From: Choanephora cucurbitarum | Taxonomy: Eukaryota > Mucoromycota > Mucoromycetes > Mucorales > Choanephoraceae | Length of the DNA stretch: 64,000 bases | Reading direction: 5' to 3' | NCBI GenBank assembly: GCA_025331435.1 | Contig: JAIWNI010000009.1 | Span: forward strand, 1-64,000 | In this document: positions 22,965 to 35,267 of the stretch, piece after piece | Layout: every line of letters starts with the position of its first letter | Position numbering within the stretch: position 1 is the stretch's first letter | Made by a program: the position numbers and the translations under genes | Notes under the pieces: generated by a model | Database searches by the model: none | Told to the model about the DNA's origin: nothing | What the model saw: only the letters and a program-made list of their open reading frames with translations

Positions 22965-23778
22965 AGTGCTTAAAGTGTAAAAACAACAAAAAAATACGAG
23001 TAAGAGGAACTTGTACCAAGCAAAAAAAAATTTTAAAATTCAAATATACGTCACACTGCTGTTTTTTCAAGCAAGAAAAAAAAAAGAAAAGTGTTTATGC
23101 TATTCATATTCTGTATCAAAGATACCTGACACGAACTCTTTTTGAGGCAATTGGTCAGTGTTCATCAACAGTAGAGAAGTATGATTTAACTAGTTTCAAA
23201 GCTGCTGACATTTTGCTTTCTTTGCTTGATGTGAAGGCACCCACTTCTTTTTTAGTTCCAAAAATCAACGGCTTTTGTCATCAATAAGATGTTGTCAAAC
23301 AGCCCATATCTCTCGCTCCTTTATGTTATTTCCCTACCAATAAGCCTAGGGCAATGACACCATCATGCTTATATCACAAAGACGAGGCTTGTACAAACCA
23401 AACTAAAAGCTGCTTTTGAATGAAATCGCTCTTTATCTTTTCCTGATAAATAATGAGAAAAGAAATTACCTATTCTATGATCTATCTTTTTTATGCAAAT
23501 AGGATAGACTCTTCACTTCTTTTGTTATCTGTTATTAGAAGAAAAAAACTATCAAACTAAAATCCAGAGGGTCTTGCTTCAAATCATTTGAAAGGTTGCC
23601 TGAGAAATTGCAGGTTATATCCTTGAATTCCATAGCAACCTATACTAAGCAGAGCCATTGCTCTTCGCACTTGAACTTCTACCATTTTAGAACGTAAAAC
23701 TTGCTTTGAAACACCGATTTTTCTTTTATTCGTTTCTTCTTCCTCTCTCTCTCTCTTTCTTTCTTTTATCTGACCACA
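22965..23778. other. Divergent promoter region of eIF2-beta and Grr1-like genes
   Basis: Shared 0.8-kb upstream region, AT-rich with CT tracts close to the Grr1 start (23740-23765). No gene or repeat recognised. Confidence 0.5.
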
Positions 23779-25386
23779 ATGACTAACTTGCTATTATTGC
23801 AGAAACCTCATAGCTATGGGTACAGCAATATACCTTCTGAAATACTATTGAGTATTCTTTCTCGGCTAGATTCCACACATGATCTTCTGAGTTGTGCTCA
23901 AGTCTGCAAACTCTGGAGCTATTTCGCTACGGAGTTACTATGGTACAAACCAAATTTAGAAGTTCTGAAGAGTTCGAATAGATGGACAATGTTCTTCAGT
24001 ATCATTCAAGCGAAATCGACCCTATTCCCTTATGCTCTCTTTGTCAGACGTATCAATCTGTCGCCATTGTCATTAGTGATAGAGGATTTACATATCATGG
24101 CTTTACGATATTGTAAGCGACTCGAGAGATTGACCTTGGCAGGCTGTTCCAAATTGACAGACATTGGACTATGTACACTTATAGAGGATGTTGGTGCTGC
24201 ACTGATATCTATTGATTTGAGTGACGTGGACCAAGTGACTGATAAAACCATTCGGCATACAGCATCTCATTGTCCTCAACTTCAAGGTATTAATTTGAGT
24301 ATGTCAAAACCACAACATGGCATCACAGATGCTAGTATTCAACAGCTAGCTTATTCATGTAATAATCTGAGGAGGGTAAAAAAAAGGTGGAGCCAATAAG
24401 GTTATATCTAGATAACCTGATTTTTTGTTTAGGTTAGATTCAATCGATGTGTTCAAATCACTCGAGAATCCATTGTGCCTCTAGTCATCTACTGTCCTCG
24501 ATTGATGGAAATAGACCTGACCAATTGTGCTATAGACGATACTCTTTTGACATCTATATTTGAGCATAGTCATGAACTAAAAGAATTGAGAATAGGTCAG
24601 GCTGATTTGACCCATACAGCACTCACTGAAACTCCATTCTGTCTGGCCATTCAGCAACCAAACAGCTTTCAACAACTTCGGTTTGTTGACCTGACAAACA
24701 TTGCTATCTTGACAGATCAGTCCTTGACCAGACTGATTCATGCAGCACCCAAGATACGTAATCTGATACTGAACAGATGTTCATCTATTACAGATGAAGG
24801 TGCTCTTACGATCACTCAGCTTGGACGGTACTTACGTTGTCTTCATCTTGGTCATTGTCCTTTGTTGACAGATAAGTCAATCAGTCGGATTGTGACTAGC
24901 TGCAATCGTATTCGCTACCTTGATTTGGCTTCTTGCACTCAGATCACAGATCAATCGATGCTTGAGATTGCCAAGAGTCTATCGAGACTAAGGCGAATTG
25001 GATTGGTCAAATGTGATAGACTCACTGATATGTCATTAGAAGCACTTGTCTATTATCATGCTGATATTCATGATAGCCTTGAGCGAATCCATCTTAGCTA
25101 TTGTACTCAACTCAGCACAAAGGGTGTTGCTAAACTGTTGAATGTCTGTAGTCGACTGAACCATCTTAGTCTTACGCATGTGCCTTCCTTTTTACGAAAT
25201 GATTTGAAAGCGTTTTGTCGTGCACCACCTAAAGGATTGACTGAACTACAAAATCAAGTCTTTTGCGTCTTTAGTGGAGACGCTATTGGACAATTGAGAG
25301 ATCACTTGAACCGTATATATGAAGAAGATTTCGAAGTGCTTCATCCTCTAAAGCACGCTAAAGAATACCAAAGACAGTTTCCATAG
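23779..25386 (+). CDS. Grr1-like F-box/leucine-rich repeat protein (SCF ubiquitin ligase)
   Basis: Substrate receptor of an SCF ubiquitin ligase, 516 residues, exons 23779-24375 and 24433-25386. An F-box (IPSEILLSILSRLDSTHDLLSCAQ..., about residues 16-60) is followed by about ten cysteine-containing LRRs, seen as repeated ITD/LTD..L..C spacing. The C-terminal tail HLSLTHVPSFLRNDL ... FCVFSGDAIGQLRDHL matches the conserved end of yeast Grr1 rather than other FBXL proteins. Grr1 targets G1 cyclins and nutrient-sensing regulators. An intact Tc1-like element begins 32 bp after the stop codon. Confidence 0.92.
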
Positions 25387-25417
25387 ATACTTATTACAAC
25401 GGAATATTTTGCTGCTG

Positions 25418-25462
25418 TACAGTGACCTATCAAAAAAATCAAGAATTTTTTTAATATCCGCA
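25418..25462. repeat. Left terminal inverted repeat of the intact Tc1 element
   Basis: 45 bp including TA; begins TACAGTGACCTATC and ends AATATCCGCA. Perfect reverse complement of 26703-26747. Confidence 0.97.
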
Positions 25463-25520
25463 TAAATATCTTGAGCATGCATGAAATGAATGTACCCCTT
25501 TATCTCTTTTATATAATAAA

Positions 25521-26546
25521 ATGTCTGCTAAAAAACACGTAACTGAAGAAAGAAAAGCCTTTGTCTTCGAACTGTATAAGTTAGGCCTTAAACCCAAGAG
25601 AATTGCACACCTAACAAGCGTAAATGTGAAAACGGTGTATGGAATTTTAAGCAGAGGAATTTCGCGTGGTACCACAAATCGTGCTAAAGGATCAGGTAGA
25701 AAGACTGAGATGACTCCCAGAATGATTCGTGCTCTTGTCAGGGAAGTAAACTACAATAGAAGAGCAACATTGGCTGAATTGGCTGCTTCCTTGCCCAAGG
25801 CCGTCAGTGTATGCACAGTCCGTCGTGCCTTGCACAAAATGGGGTATCGCAACCGAGTTGCTCAGAAGAAGCCTTTTCTTTCTATCATACATCGAAAGAG
25901 AAGGCTTGATTTTGCCAAAAAGTATAAGAGCTGGACAGTGGAAGACTGGAAGAGGGTAATTTGGACGGATGAAAGTTCATTTGAAAATGGCAAGAATTCC
26001 GCCGTGGTGAAGGTTTGGCGCCTGACAACCGAGAAGTACCTGGAGGGCTGTCTTGCACCCAGCTTCAAGAGTGGTAGATCCTCCTTGATGGTCTGGGGTG
26101 CTATAAGGTCTGGTAAGAAGTCAGACTTGCACTTCCTTGGCGATGAAGAACGAAGGGGACCTGGATTCGTATCGTCCATCTACGAAGGTCCTCTGACAAG
26201 ATTTTATGGATTGGAGCAAGGTCTCGTGTTGATGGAAGATGGGGCTCCAGTCCATAGATCTAAAATTGCCAAGGAATGGAAGACAGAGAAGGGCCTTGAT
26301 GTGCTAGACTGGCCTGCACAATCGCCGGATTTGAATCCAATCGAAAATTTATGGATGATTATGAAACGGCGTGTGCAGGCCCAGGCAAGCAAGCAAGGCC
26401 GCTTCAAAACCATGGATGAACACAAGGCATGCTTGCAAAAGATCTGGGACGAACTTCAGCCCAAGGACTGGGACCGTCTTGTTGCAAGCATGCCTCAAAG
26501 ACTTAGACTAGTGAGTAAAAATAAAGGGGGGCCTACCCCCTATTAA
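25521..26546 (+). CDS. Tc1-type DD34E transposase
   Basis: Complete 341-residue transposase. The N-terminal third has two helix-turn-helix units (LKPKRIAHLTSVNVKTVYG and RATLAELAASLPKAVS). The catalytic triad is D150 in IWTDESSF, D240 in LMEDGAPVH and E275 in SPDLNPIENLW. D240 and E275 are separated by 34 residues, the DD34E spacing that defines Tc1. No frameshift or stop is present, no intron is needed, and the start ATG lies about 60 bp inside the left repeat. All parts needed for cut-and-paste transposition are therefore visible. Confidence 0.96.
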   Translation: MSAKKHVTEERKAFVFELYKLGLKPKRIAHLTSVNVKTVYGILSRGISRGTTNRAKGSGRKTEMTPRMIRALVREVNYNRRATLAELAASLPKAVSVCTVRRALHKMGYRNRVAQKKPFLSIIHRKRRLDFAKKYKSWTVEDWKRVIWTDESSFENGKNSAVVKVWRLTTEKYLEGCLAPSFKSGRSSLMVWGAIRSGKKSDLHFLGDEERRGPGFVSSIYEGPLTRFYGLEQGLVLMEDGAPVHRSKIAKEWKTEKGLDVLDWPAQSPDLNPIENLWMIMKRRVQAQASKQGRFKTMDEHKACLQKIWDELQPKDWDRLVASMPQRLRLVSKNKGGPTPY

Positions 26547-26702
26547 TGTATTTTTATTATAATAAACTCTCTCTTTTTACTGAAAAAAGTAATCATTTAT
26601 ATTTATAACGGTTTTCTGATTGTATTGTGTAAGTTTGGAGGTCTTAGAGGGTTAAAAAGTGATTGTTAGAGGACAAAGACCAAGACATGATGATTGTGAT
26701 TT

Positions 26703-26747
26703 TGCGGATATTAAAAAAATTCTTGATTTTTTTGATAGGTCACTGTA
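26703..26747. repeat. Right terminal inverted repeat of the intact Tc1 element
   Basis: 45 bp, perfect reverse complement of 25418-25462, closing with TA. Confidence 0.97.
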
Positions 26748-27560
26748 CCTTGTGAAGTAATATCAGCTCTCAAAACGTTTTTGCAATAATATATAAAATG
26801 AAAAAAATCCTACACTTTTGTACAACCTTATACCCAAAAAAAAAGTCAGAGGCTATAGCCTATTAACAGAAAAAGACTACTGAAAAAGTTAAATTTTCTG
26901 AGAAAATCTTCCATGCTTCTATTGTTTCAGGATGACATCTTATGGTTTATTTGAAAATAAGGTGATAGTTTCTAATTCAAACAAACAACGTATATACAAA
27001 CAGCAAAGTTATTTGTCATGTCATCTCTCTAAAGAAGGAAGATACAGATGAATATGAGCTATTTGTGAAGTACAGTTTTGTTTACCTCTTGCTTTTTTGA
27101 CGGATTTCGTAGGTGGTCTAGAAATAGCTCATTATGTATTAGGAAACAATTGTTCTTATAATCTCTTTAAGTAAAATGCTTGTGCTGAAGGGACAACAAG
27201 ATAAAAATAAACCTATGGTCACATGAAGAGCCATAAAAAGATGTTTTTTTTTAGATCAAACCATTACCTTTAGCTTTTCTAACTATCTATACCAAATGAT
27301 GCTCCGCTGTGGCTTATTTTTCCCTCTATAGAACTACAACAAAGTATTTTGAGATACGAAAAATACATCAAGTGTTTCTTGTTGTTTTATTAATAGATTG
27401 TTTGAAAACACATAAGGAATGAATATATATTAGAGAGAGGTGAGGGCGTTGATATGTAAAAAGACTGTACAGGGGGGGTTCTACGATTTATATGAAAGAG
27501 GATATTTCTACAAATGTTTGTCAGTTGACAAAATTTCAATTATAGTAGGCTTGTTTTCTT
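26748..27560. other. Intergenic after the Tc1 element
   Basis: AT-rich sequence with a G-run near 27472; no coding exon, RNA gene or repeat recognised. Confidence 0.5.
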
Positions 27561-28446
27561 TTAGAAGAATTCAGTTTTACTGGGTGGCTCAGGGAAATCT
27601 TCCAAGTTCCTGAGTTTTTCATGCAGGTTGGTTCTGCGCAAACGAGTTGCATAAGCACTAATGGCTGAGGCAAAATAAAACTAAAAAAAAAGGTCAGGGC
27701 GATTTATGCTAAGGCGTGGCTCATTGGGCTTACCTGTATAAAACAAACGATCATGACGATGACGGAATAGATAATCATGAAGTTTCTATAGCCTGCTGAA
27801 CATGTATCGGTTGTCTCGTCTACATATAGTCTAGAACAAGCTTCAATCACAGCGGATCGACTAAGGCCTAAAACTACAATACTGGCTACACATACAACGA
27901 AATCAATGATAGCTACAGTCCAATAAACTAATTTGAAAACTGCAATCATTTTTCGGTGTTGCTATGTTGTTGTTAGTGTCTTGTTTGAATTCTTCTGCTT
28001 CTTTCAACTCACAGAAATGCTACCAACGACGCCAAAGAGAGAAGCAAGTGCAAAAAGAATAGATACAGCTACGGCTGTATAGAACACACCTTGAAAAACA
28101 GGTGTATTGGCATTATACCCATCATAAACACCTCCTAATAAAAAAAAATAAAAGAGAGTTGAATACACTTTAAGCGATTGTTGGTAAGAATATTGTGGTT
28201 GTAGCTAACCTCCATGTGTTTTTGACAAAAAGAGGCCGACTGTTGAAACGATATAGATAGCCTATATGATTTGTTTAGTTGATATGGTGATTGTTGTTAT
28301 GGTGAGATATATAATTTACAGAAGAAAGTAAGGCGATGATCAAAACACCGGCTCTAAAATGGAAAATAAGTCAACTTGTAAATTTTTATTTATTTATAGA
28401 TGTATTACCTAAGAGGAACACAACAACAACACTTGTAATGGCCCAT
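27561..28446 (-). CDS. Four-helix (tetraspan) membrane protein, six small exons
   Basis: Exons 28446-28409, 28353-28320, 28261-28210, 28134-28013, 27961-27734 and 27680-27561 sum to 198 codons (197 residues). Each junction is GT/AG and keeps phase. The protein starts MGHYKCCCCVPLRAGVL, a Cys cluster next to the first membrane segment that is a likely palmitoylation site. Four hydrophobic segments lie near residues 14-37, 59-82, 87-112 and 131-157, and the tail is short and charged. Similar Cys-cluster tetraspan proteins occur in other fungi, but no function is known to me. The gene is hard to see because most exons are under 130 nt and one is only 34 nt. Confidence 0.8.
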
Positions 28447-30448
28447 AATCCAAAGAAAAAGTGAGTGAAAGAGAAGAAGAAAAGAAAAGAAGAAAAGAAG
28501 AAAGTAAACAAGAAGAGAGTTGAGTTAGGAAGAATACTTAAGATTTTAAAGGTTTACTTTCTTTTTTTTTTAGCGAAGCCTCATGAAAGCGCGACAATGA
28601 GTGTTCTAAAAATGGCAGAAAAAATGTTAAGCCCAGATAAGTGATACAAAGGTTTGCCTTTCCAGTGTCACACCATCTCCCAAAATAAGTCTGTTTGAGT
28701 ATAAATCCCCAAGTTACCCACTTGTTTAAATCAACTTTCATATGTAAACTCCCCCTTTTTTTCTCTCTCTCCTTCTGTAGTAATGGAATTAAAATGATTG
28801 TAGCTGTCTCAGGTTTAATTTGGTGCGTGTGACAATTATCTTACATCTTGCAAAAGAAATATATCTGCTTGTGTTGGGCTCTAGGGAAGAACGGTATAAT
28901 TGGATCCAGAGCCTGGAGAAACCAACCAATGGTTCTCGGATTAAAATTTAGCTCAATACCATCTATCCCACATTGAATGCATGTTCTTGTGACAAAAGTA
29001 TAGAGCAAGAATAGATCCCTATTTGCTTTGAATACTATCCTAATCTCAAAACAGAACAAGATTGTACTAATCGTTCTAAAAAAAAAAGCATTTAGTTTGA
29101 TGAAAGATATTTGAATTACCTTGTCAGAAGTAGTAAACATGATCCATGGTGTGTTTTGAAGATAAAGAAGGGTTTGCCTTAGAAAAGAAATTTACTGAAG
29201 GGCAAATCGCCAATGATACGCTCCTTGATGGGAGAAACCTTGTTTTTTTTACTAATTTGAAGTCTATTGTCATTTGTGCATTTACTAACAAGTGTGTGCG
29301 CATGCAGGTAGCACCCTTATGGTTGCTAATTAAAAACTAAACAAATAAACTGAATGCACCTAAAGAAAGAAGACAAACCGTTGTTTGTTTGATCATGTTT
29401 AAAGCTAGTATTTAGTTTTATAGGCGTTTTTTTTTCTTTTCTCACTGTCTTGAAGAGACATTAACATTTCCATTCTCTTCAACAACGAACATAAAGAGTA
29501 TCGAAGCAATACATTATGAGCAATTATATGACCATCTTTGACAGCTTCGAAAAAAAATTGGAAATTGAATCTTTGATTTAAATGCCCTCTTTTGTATATC
29601 AAAGCTTAGCATAATATAAACAAATCGTCTCTTCTTTCTGAATTCTGTTGTTGCTCTATCATAAATGATTTTCTGATGCACTAGTTCTCTTGGCTCCTGA
29701 CTTAGGCTGAGCAATGAACAGCCCAACTTTTATTTATTTTTTCTTTTGTGGCGAAAATTCATTTGAACAAAAATTCCTAAACACCCAATCATGTTCGTTC
29801 TTTCTGTACAGAAAAAGAAGGAAACCTCACCAGAACCAGTAGCACTGTCCTCAAAGAATTCCTACACCATCTAGACTAAGACTTTCTGATATTCTCGTGC
29901 TATCCTTTCTGAATTGATTCGTTCCTTTTTTAGTATGTGGCTTTTGAAGAATGATGGCACCATTGAAGGCACATCAACTAAAATGATTCAACTGAAGAAG
30001 TATGAGTAACTCTAAAAGGTGGTAAAAAGCTTTCTTTTATCTATACGAAATATTCAGTGAACCAAGGGGATACTAAAAAAAAAGGCACCAATACCAACAC
30101 TGTCATTCAACAAAGCCATTGTTATAAGTTCTATTTGCATATCAATCTAAGCAATAATAATCAGCATTTCATCCTGATGTAATAGTTTCATATCATAAGA
30201 TCATTGATAAATTTACTTTTATTGTATATCACATTTTTCTTTCTCGTCCGAGTTTTTCTTATGAAGCTACTTGAAAATCAGACTTAATAACTTCGATAAC
30301 AGCCTGCTATAGCCAATTGAACTAGAGCACAATGAGGATAATGCCTATAGCCTAGTTAATACAAAACTAGAAACTTTTTTAATAGGTAAATGTAAAAAAA
30401 AAAGGAGAATAAAAGGGGAGATAAGCCAAGAGATGAGAGAAAGAAAGG
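28447..30448. other. 2-kb stretch without a resolved gene
   Basis: Short coding-like pieces occur on the minus strand (for example FEAVKDGHIIAHNVLLRY near 29440-29560) but I could not join them into a gene with a start, splice sites and stop. Confidence 0.4.
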
Positions 30449-30766
30449 TCATGAGAAGGGCTTTTGTTTTAAAGCCTTTTCACGTATATAAACATGCATT
30501 CTGTATTGCAAGCGGCATAATGGTGAATCATAAGCTAGAGCACTCAAAGCTTTTCGTTCTTCAAGATAATGCTGTACACCTAATATCAGATGAAGTAGTG
30601 AATCATTCTGATATTCGTACTCTTCTTCTTGTCTATCATTCATACTGCCTTCTGACCTGTTGTCCCATCCATCTTCGTTATCTGCTTTAGCAACAACTCT
30701 TGCCACTTCTAGATCGTATTGGATATATTCTGGGTTTGTGAACTGTTGATTGTTTCTGTAGATCAT
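30449..30766 (-). CDS. Hypothetical protein, 105 residues
   Basis: Single open frame from ATG at 30766 (MIYRNNQQFTNPEYIQYD) to TGA at 30449. The first half is acidic (NDRQEEEYEYQND) and the second basic and helical (HYLEERKALSALAYD ... IREKALKQ). Composition is protein-like, but there is no known domain and no supporting neighbour. It could be the last exon of a longer gene or a chance ORF. Confidence 0.4.
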   Translation of the reverse strand: MIYRNNQQFTNPEYIQYDLEVARVVAKADNEDGWDNRSEGSMNDRQEEEYEYQNDSLLHLILGVQHYLEERKALSALAYDSPLCRLQYRMHVYIREKALKQKPFS

Positions 30767-31695
30767 TGTCGATTCACTTGTGTTGTGTCAAATGTGTTTA
30801 CAAACAAATGCTGCAGATAAAGGTATAGACAATAATAAGGTTTGTCTCAGATCTAATATCCTTCAAATCAACCGTAGTTCAATAAGTAGACAACCAATTG
30901 TAAAAAGAAAAAGGAAAACGAAGCAGAAAGAAAGAAAGAAAACGAAATGGAAGATAACCTGCATTTCTTTATATATCGCCTTGCTTTAATTTATCATGGA
31001 TATGCAGTGAGAGAAAGACAGAACAAAATCGAAGACATATCTTTAAAAAGTAACAAGGAGTTGTTTGGCAAGGCTAATTTGTTTTTTCTTTTCTTTTCAT
31101 TGGTCATTGCTGAAATATATAGCTATGTGATTGTTGTCAGATGATCTTTTGTTGCCATAGCTAAATGGATTCCAAGATACAGTAATGACTTTCTCTTTTA
31201 AAAGAACTTATGAAAAGCTCTCTGCACTTTCTGTCACTCTCCTATTTTCTTTTCTTAAAGATCTATTCGAGATTACTATACAGAAAGGGGATGAGGGGAA
31301 GGGGTAGAGACAGAGAAAAGGGCCACAGTACACGATGTAAGAATACTGAAAATTGAACTAACAGCTACATCTCTTTATTTAAGCAGGTTTTCTAAAAATA
31401 CCCTAAAAGTTGATTTCTAACTCGTTTTCTTTTTAAAAGGATTTAAGTTAAATGCTATGTCTCTTTTGACAGGTTTATTATTTAAGTAAGTAATTAGGCG
31501 ATGTGTACAGTTTTTATGTGATTTCTTTCTTTTTCTCTTTATAGGGAGAAGAGGGTTAAGTAATACCTTCAAAGAACAGAAAAAAGAGATAAAATTATTA
31601 GTCAAAAGATACAAACTCCCTTTTCTTCTTTTCAATATGGACAAATACAATTTTTTTTCTTCTGGAGATAGAATTAAATACATGAAAAAACTTGT

Positions 31696-32558
31696 CTAGT
31701 AAGTTGGTCTTTGGTAATCATCTGCATGATAGGTGTGTTGGGGTGGTGGTGGTGGTGGCCCGCTTGATACACTAGAATTGAAGTTGGGATTCATGGGTTG
31801 ACTGACCTCATATTCGTCATCTTCAGGTCTGAATATTTCCTGGTCTGCAGCAGATTTAGCTCTTTTCTTACGAATCAACAAAAATGCCAGGAAACCAATT
31901 AGAGCAAGGCCCACCACGCCACCAACTACACCACCAGCAATTGCACCCACATTATTAGAGGATCCAGAGTTAGCTGCTTCTGATAAAGTTGGTGTTACAG
32001 AAGGTGTTGTTAAAGTCGTACTCGAGCTGCTGAAAGAATCATCTGTTGTAGTAGGTAAAAGATCATCTGTCGTGGCAGTAGTAGGCACATAATCTGTTGT
32101 TGTTATCGTGGGTGTGTAATAATCTGATGTTGTTGCTGTATAATAATCAGTTACTGCTGTTGTTGTATAATAATCAGTTGCTGCTGTTGTTGTATAATCG
32201 GTTGTTGTTGTAGGTATAGAGTCTGCTGTAGTAGTAGTGATATAGTCTATATATTTTTTTTCGAGTAATATGCTTTGTTAGATTATGCATGCAACTATAT
32301 TCATTAAGAAATCAAGGGAAGGGAAGGGGGGTTTACCTGTGGTAGTTGTAGTATATCCTTCGTCATCCGAGTAATCATCCCCTGAGCCATCGCTCGAGCC
32401 ATCATCACCTATCAGTCAAAAATGAAGTTATCGAAAAACTGTCAGTAAGAAACAGAAGACTATTTGTATTATTTACCTGAGCCATCGTCCTGAGCAAAAG
32501 CTAATTGCCAACTAGAGGCTGCTAGTATCAGTGCAATAAATTCTGGCTTCAGATTCAT
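31696..32558 (-). CDS. Secreted/anchored mucin-like single-pass membrane protein
   Basis: Exons 32558-32477, 32408-32337 and 32246-31696 give 234 residues. It has an N-terminal signal peptide (MNLKPEFIALILAASSWQLAFA), an acidic Gly/Ser/Asp stretch, a Thr-rich region with imperfect TTTDYYTTTA-type repeats, a Gly/Ala/Val membrane helix (GAIAGGVVGGVVGLALIGF, about residues 150-172) followed by RKKR, and a cytoplasmic tail with a Pro7 run and C-terminal YHADDYQRPTY. This layout resembles fungal cell-wall stress sensors (Wsc/Mid2 type) and glycophorin-like proteins, but no WSC domain is present, so a sensor role is inference. Confidence 0.85.
32088..32215. repeat. Imperfect tandem repeat coding for Thr-rich segments
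   Basis: Units of about 27-36 nt, recognisable by repeated GTATAATAATC and GTTGTTGT blocks, encode DYYTTTA-like repeats inside the mucin-like gene. Confidence 0.75.
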
Positions 32559-35267
32559 CAAAACAATAAGAAAAATTATAAAAACAAAAATTAAAAGAAA
32601 GAAAGGAAAAGGTATCAGAATATCACGTTTATAAAGCTATAAAAAGAAAGAAAAAATAGCAAACCACTGTTTTCTTCAGAAAAAAAAAGTTATGGTTACA
32701 CTGAACATTCATTTTAACCTATGGAATTGGGAGTCCACGTATTTTCTGTTACTGGAGAGGGGGGGGGGGTTATAATATGTTGGTGGTTAGGTCAACAATT
32801 GTGGCTTCTTGTTCACGAAATGAATTTCTGAATAGAACGAGATGCCTGTTAACAACACTATTAATTCTTGCAAATACTAACTCAACCACTCAAAGCAATT
32901 TTTATTGATCAGGGCACTTGATCTCTTTTAGCTTTTTGAGAACGCGTTTTTGAATAGTCGGCGTTGTGAGGTTGATGGCATTATGTTGCTTTTACTGTTT
33001 TTATTCTCGAGTTTTATTTACTTTGGATTATCAAAAGAAGAATCCAGTGCGTTTTTATCAAATTGAGACGACTGACACAGCTGATCAACATTGTTCATGG
33101 GCCTTTCTAGAAAAGAAAAGCAAAATAATGACAGACTTGACCTTGTGTGGTATACTCAATACAAGCAATTTCAACCTAGCTTTTATCTGAAGAGGTCTGG
33201 TTTTGTTGCAGTCATATATTCTTAATTTAAGGATCGTGTGTATTATTTGCTATTTGCGCTACTGCTCTCAACGTTTTGCTTGACAAAGTGTTTGATGAAA
33301 TCAAGTTATTGTTTTAGAAAAATTCTATTAGGCAGTAAAGGCACATGTCGTCTGATTTTCTCCATGATTCATTCAGCCTACTGTTTAAAAGAAATTATTT
33401 CCTCTTTTCTACAGGGTAAAAAAGGAAAACGCTATAACATCTATCAAGACAGTTGGTTTTCTACTTCGAAAAAGTAGAGTAGTCTTCAACTATTTGCGCC
33501 ATGGCTCAATGTGAATATAGTTCAGCACATATATTTCATCGTTTGTGCACAGCCGGCCTACGCTTTTTCTAGAACAGAAATGCTGTTTGCAACGAGACTT
33601 CAAACATGTTGTTGCGTCTCATAAATGACATTCAGATAGAGCGATTGAGTGACATTCAACTCATTCGAGATGAGTGAGTCAGAACTTCCAAGAGCAACAG
33701 ACAGAATAGAGTGGTTAGAAGTATTGCATTCTTGAGGAAATTTCTGTTAAAGAGAATGCAATTTTGGAATAATAAACGTACATCTAACTAATGAATTAAA
33801 AAGAAGCCATGTCTTCTTTTCATCTAATAAGTCGGCAGTGTTTATTAAATGATCTCATCACTCGCTTTTCAACAAAATACATCTGTCCAGAAAGCAGTTG
33901 AAGGCATTCTCTATGTTAGGCTCTCTCATATCGTTAGCCTTACACATGCCATCTTGACACACTATAACAGTTCCAACTCTTTCAATGCTGTTGCTAATTT
34001 TCGAAGCTTTACTCTGTTTATATCATTGATCAAAAGAATGCAAGAGTAAGTATTGTGAATGCTCAGTAGCAGAAGAAACAGTTATACTGATTGTCATTCT
34101 TGATCAGAAGAGAATGCTATTACAGTGACGTCAATGCAGAAGAAACATTTCACTGTAAAAGAATCAAGTCCTTCTTGCACATTCAATGAAGGCATTTCCC
34201 CTTTTTTGGGTAGTGAATTATGAGTAAAGGTGTAAAGCTTATTTGGTGTTTATTTTGGCCTATCTTTGCTCAAAATCACAAAGAAGCTTGTGATAGCAAT
34301 TCGAACAAGAAAAAAGGACAATGCCCTGCACTGTTTGCAGTTTTAAAAGAGAATCACAAAAACAGGATTACAAGACATTGTTTTCAATCGTATAGTTACA
34401 TAGAAAAAAAGGTTTCTGAGTGTTGCCATGAAAAAAGTTCTTCTTTCTTCTTAAGTCCCACATAAACATAATCCTGATCTCTAATTACATAAACTGAATT
34501 GGTTTGACCTGATACAGCGCCTAGCTTTTTTTATAGTACACGTACTTGATATGTTGTATAGTTACCAGATCAGATCTATCTCAACCCTAGTGGCAAAACA
34601 ACACTAGGCTTCCTGTATCAAAATATGGATACGGATACTGTTGCATTCTTAATGAATGGATTCTGATTTGTTTTCTGAAATTTTAATAGTGACAGATTTA
34701 AGTTTTTCTTCTTTTTATGTTGAAGCAATTATGATGTCGATTTCAAGATCATTGAGATTCTTTGTTGTCACTATTCCTTGGGGGCCATAAGTTCTTTCAT
34801 TTATGAAACAGATTTGTTTGGTACTGTCAAAATAGTATTTTGTTGAGTTTAGGGTTCATACATTTCTCTCCTATGCAATCTGTTTAGCATATGGAAATAG
34901 AAACCAACACTTGATCTGGAAAATATAAGCCCCTTTATCTCCTTCTTCCTTTGTTTCTGGCACTGTCAATTGGCTAAACAGCAGCATGATATGATACTGC
35001 TTCTCTGAAACTCTCTTTTTGTGATACACATCCAGAGAAAACAAAACAATTGTTATCTTTTATAACATTACCTCCTGAGACTTTGATTTAGTGCAGCATT
35101 GTTGAGTCATAGCTCAAGTAAAAAGTCAAATTATACATACACATAGTTGTCTTTTTTTTGTATTTATTTCTAGAGAGATGTGCTATCAAATCATACAATG
35201 CATTGTTGGTTTCAGAATAATGAATACCCTCAATGAACTGCTTCTGACGATCAATTTATTCTTCTCC
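32559..35267. other. 2.7-kb region without a supported gene
   Basis: AT-rich sequence with a G11 run near 32759. Several 60-80 codon ORFs show no family motif. No RNA gene recognised. Confidence 0.45.

Larger units (their letters stand above)
25418..26747 (+). mobile_element. Intact Tc1/mariner-like transposon
   Basis: Element of 1330 bp including TA at each end. The two 45-bp ends (25418-25462 and 26703-26747) are perfect inverted repeats, and TA duplicates the target site. It contains one complete transposase. Perfect ends plus an unbroken transposase point to recent insertion and possibly current activity. It sits just downstream of the Grr1-like gene. Confidence 0.95.
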
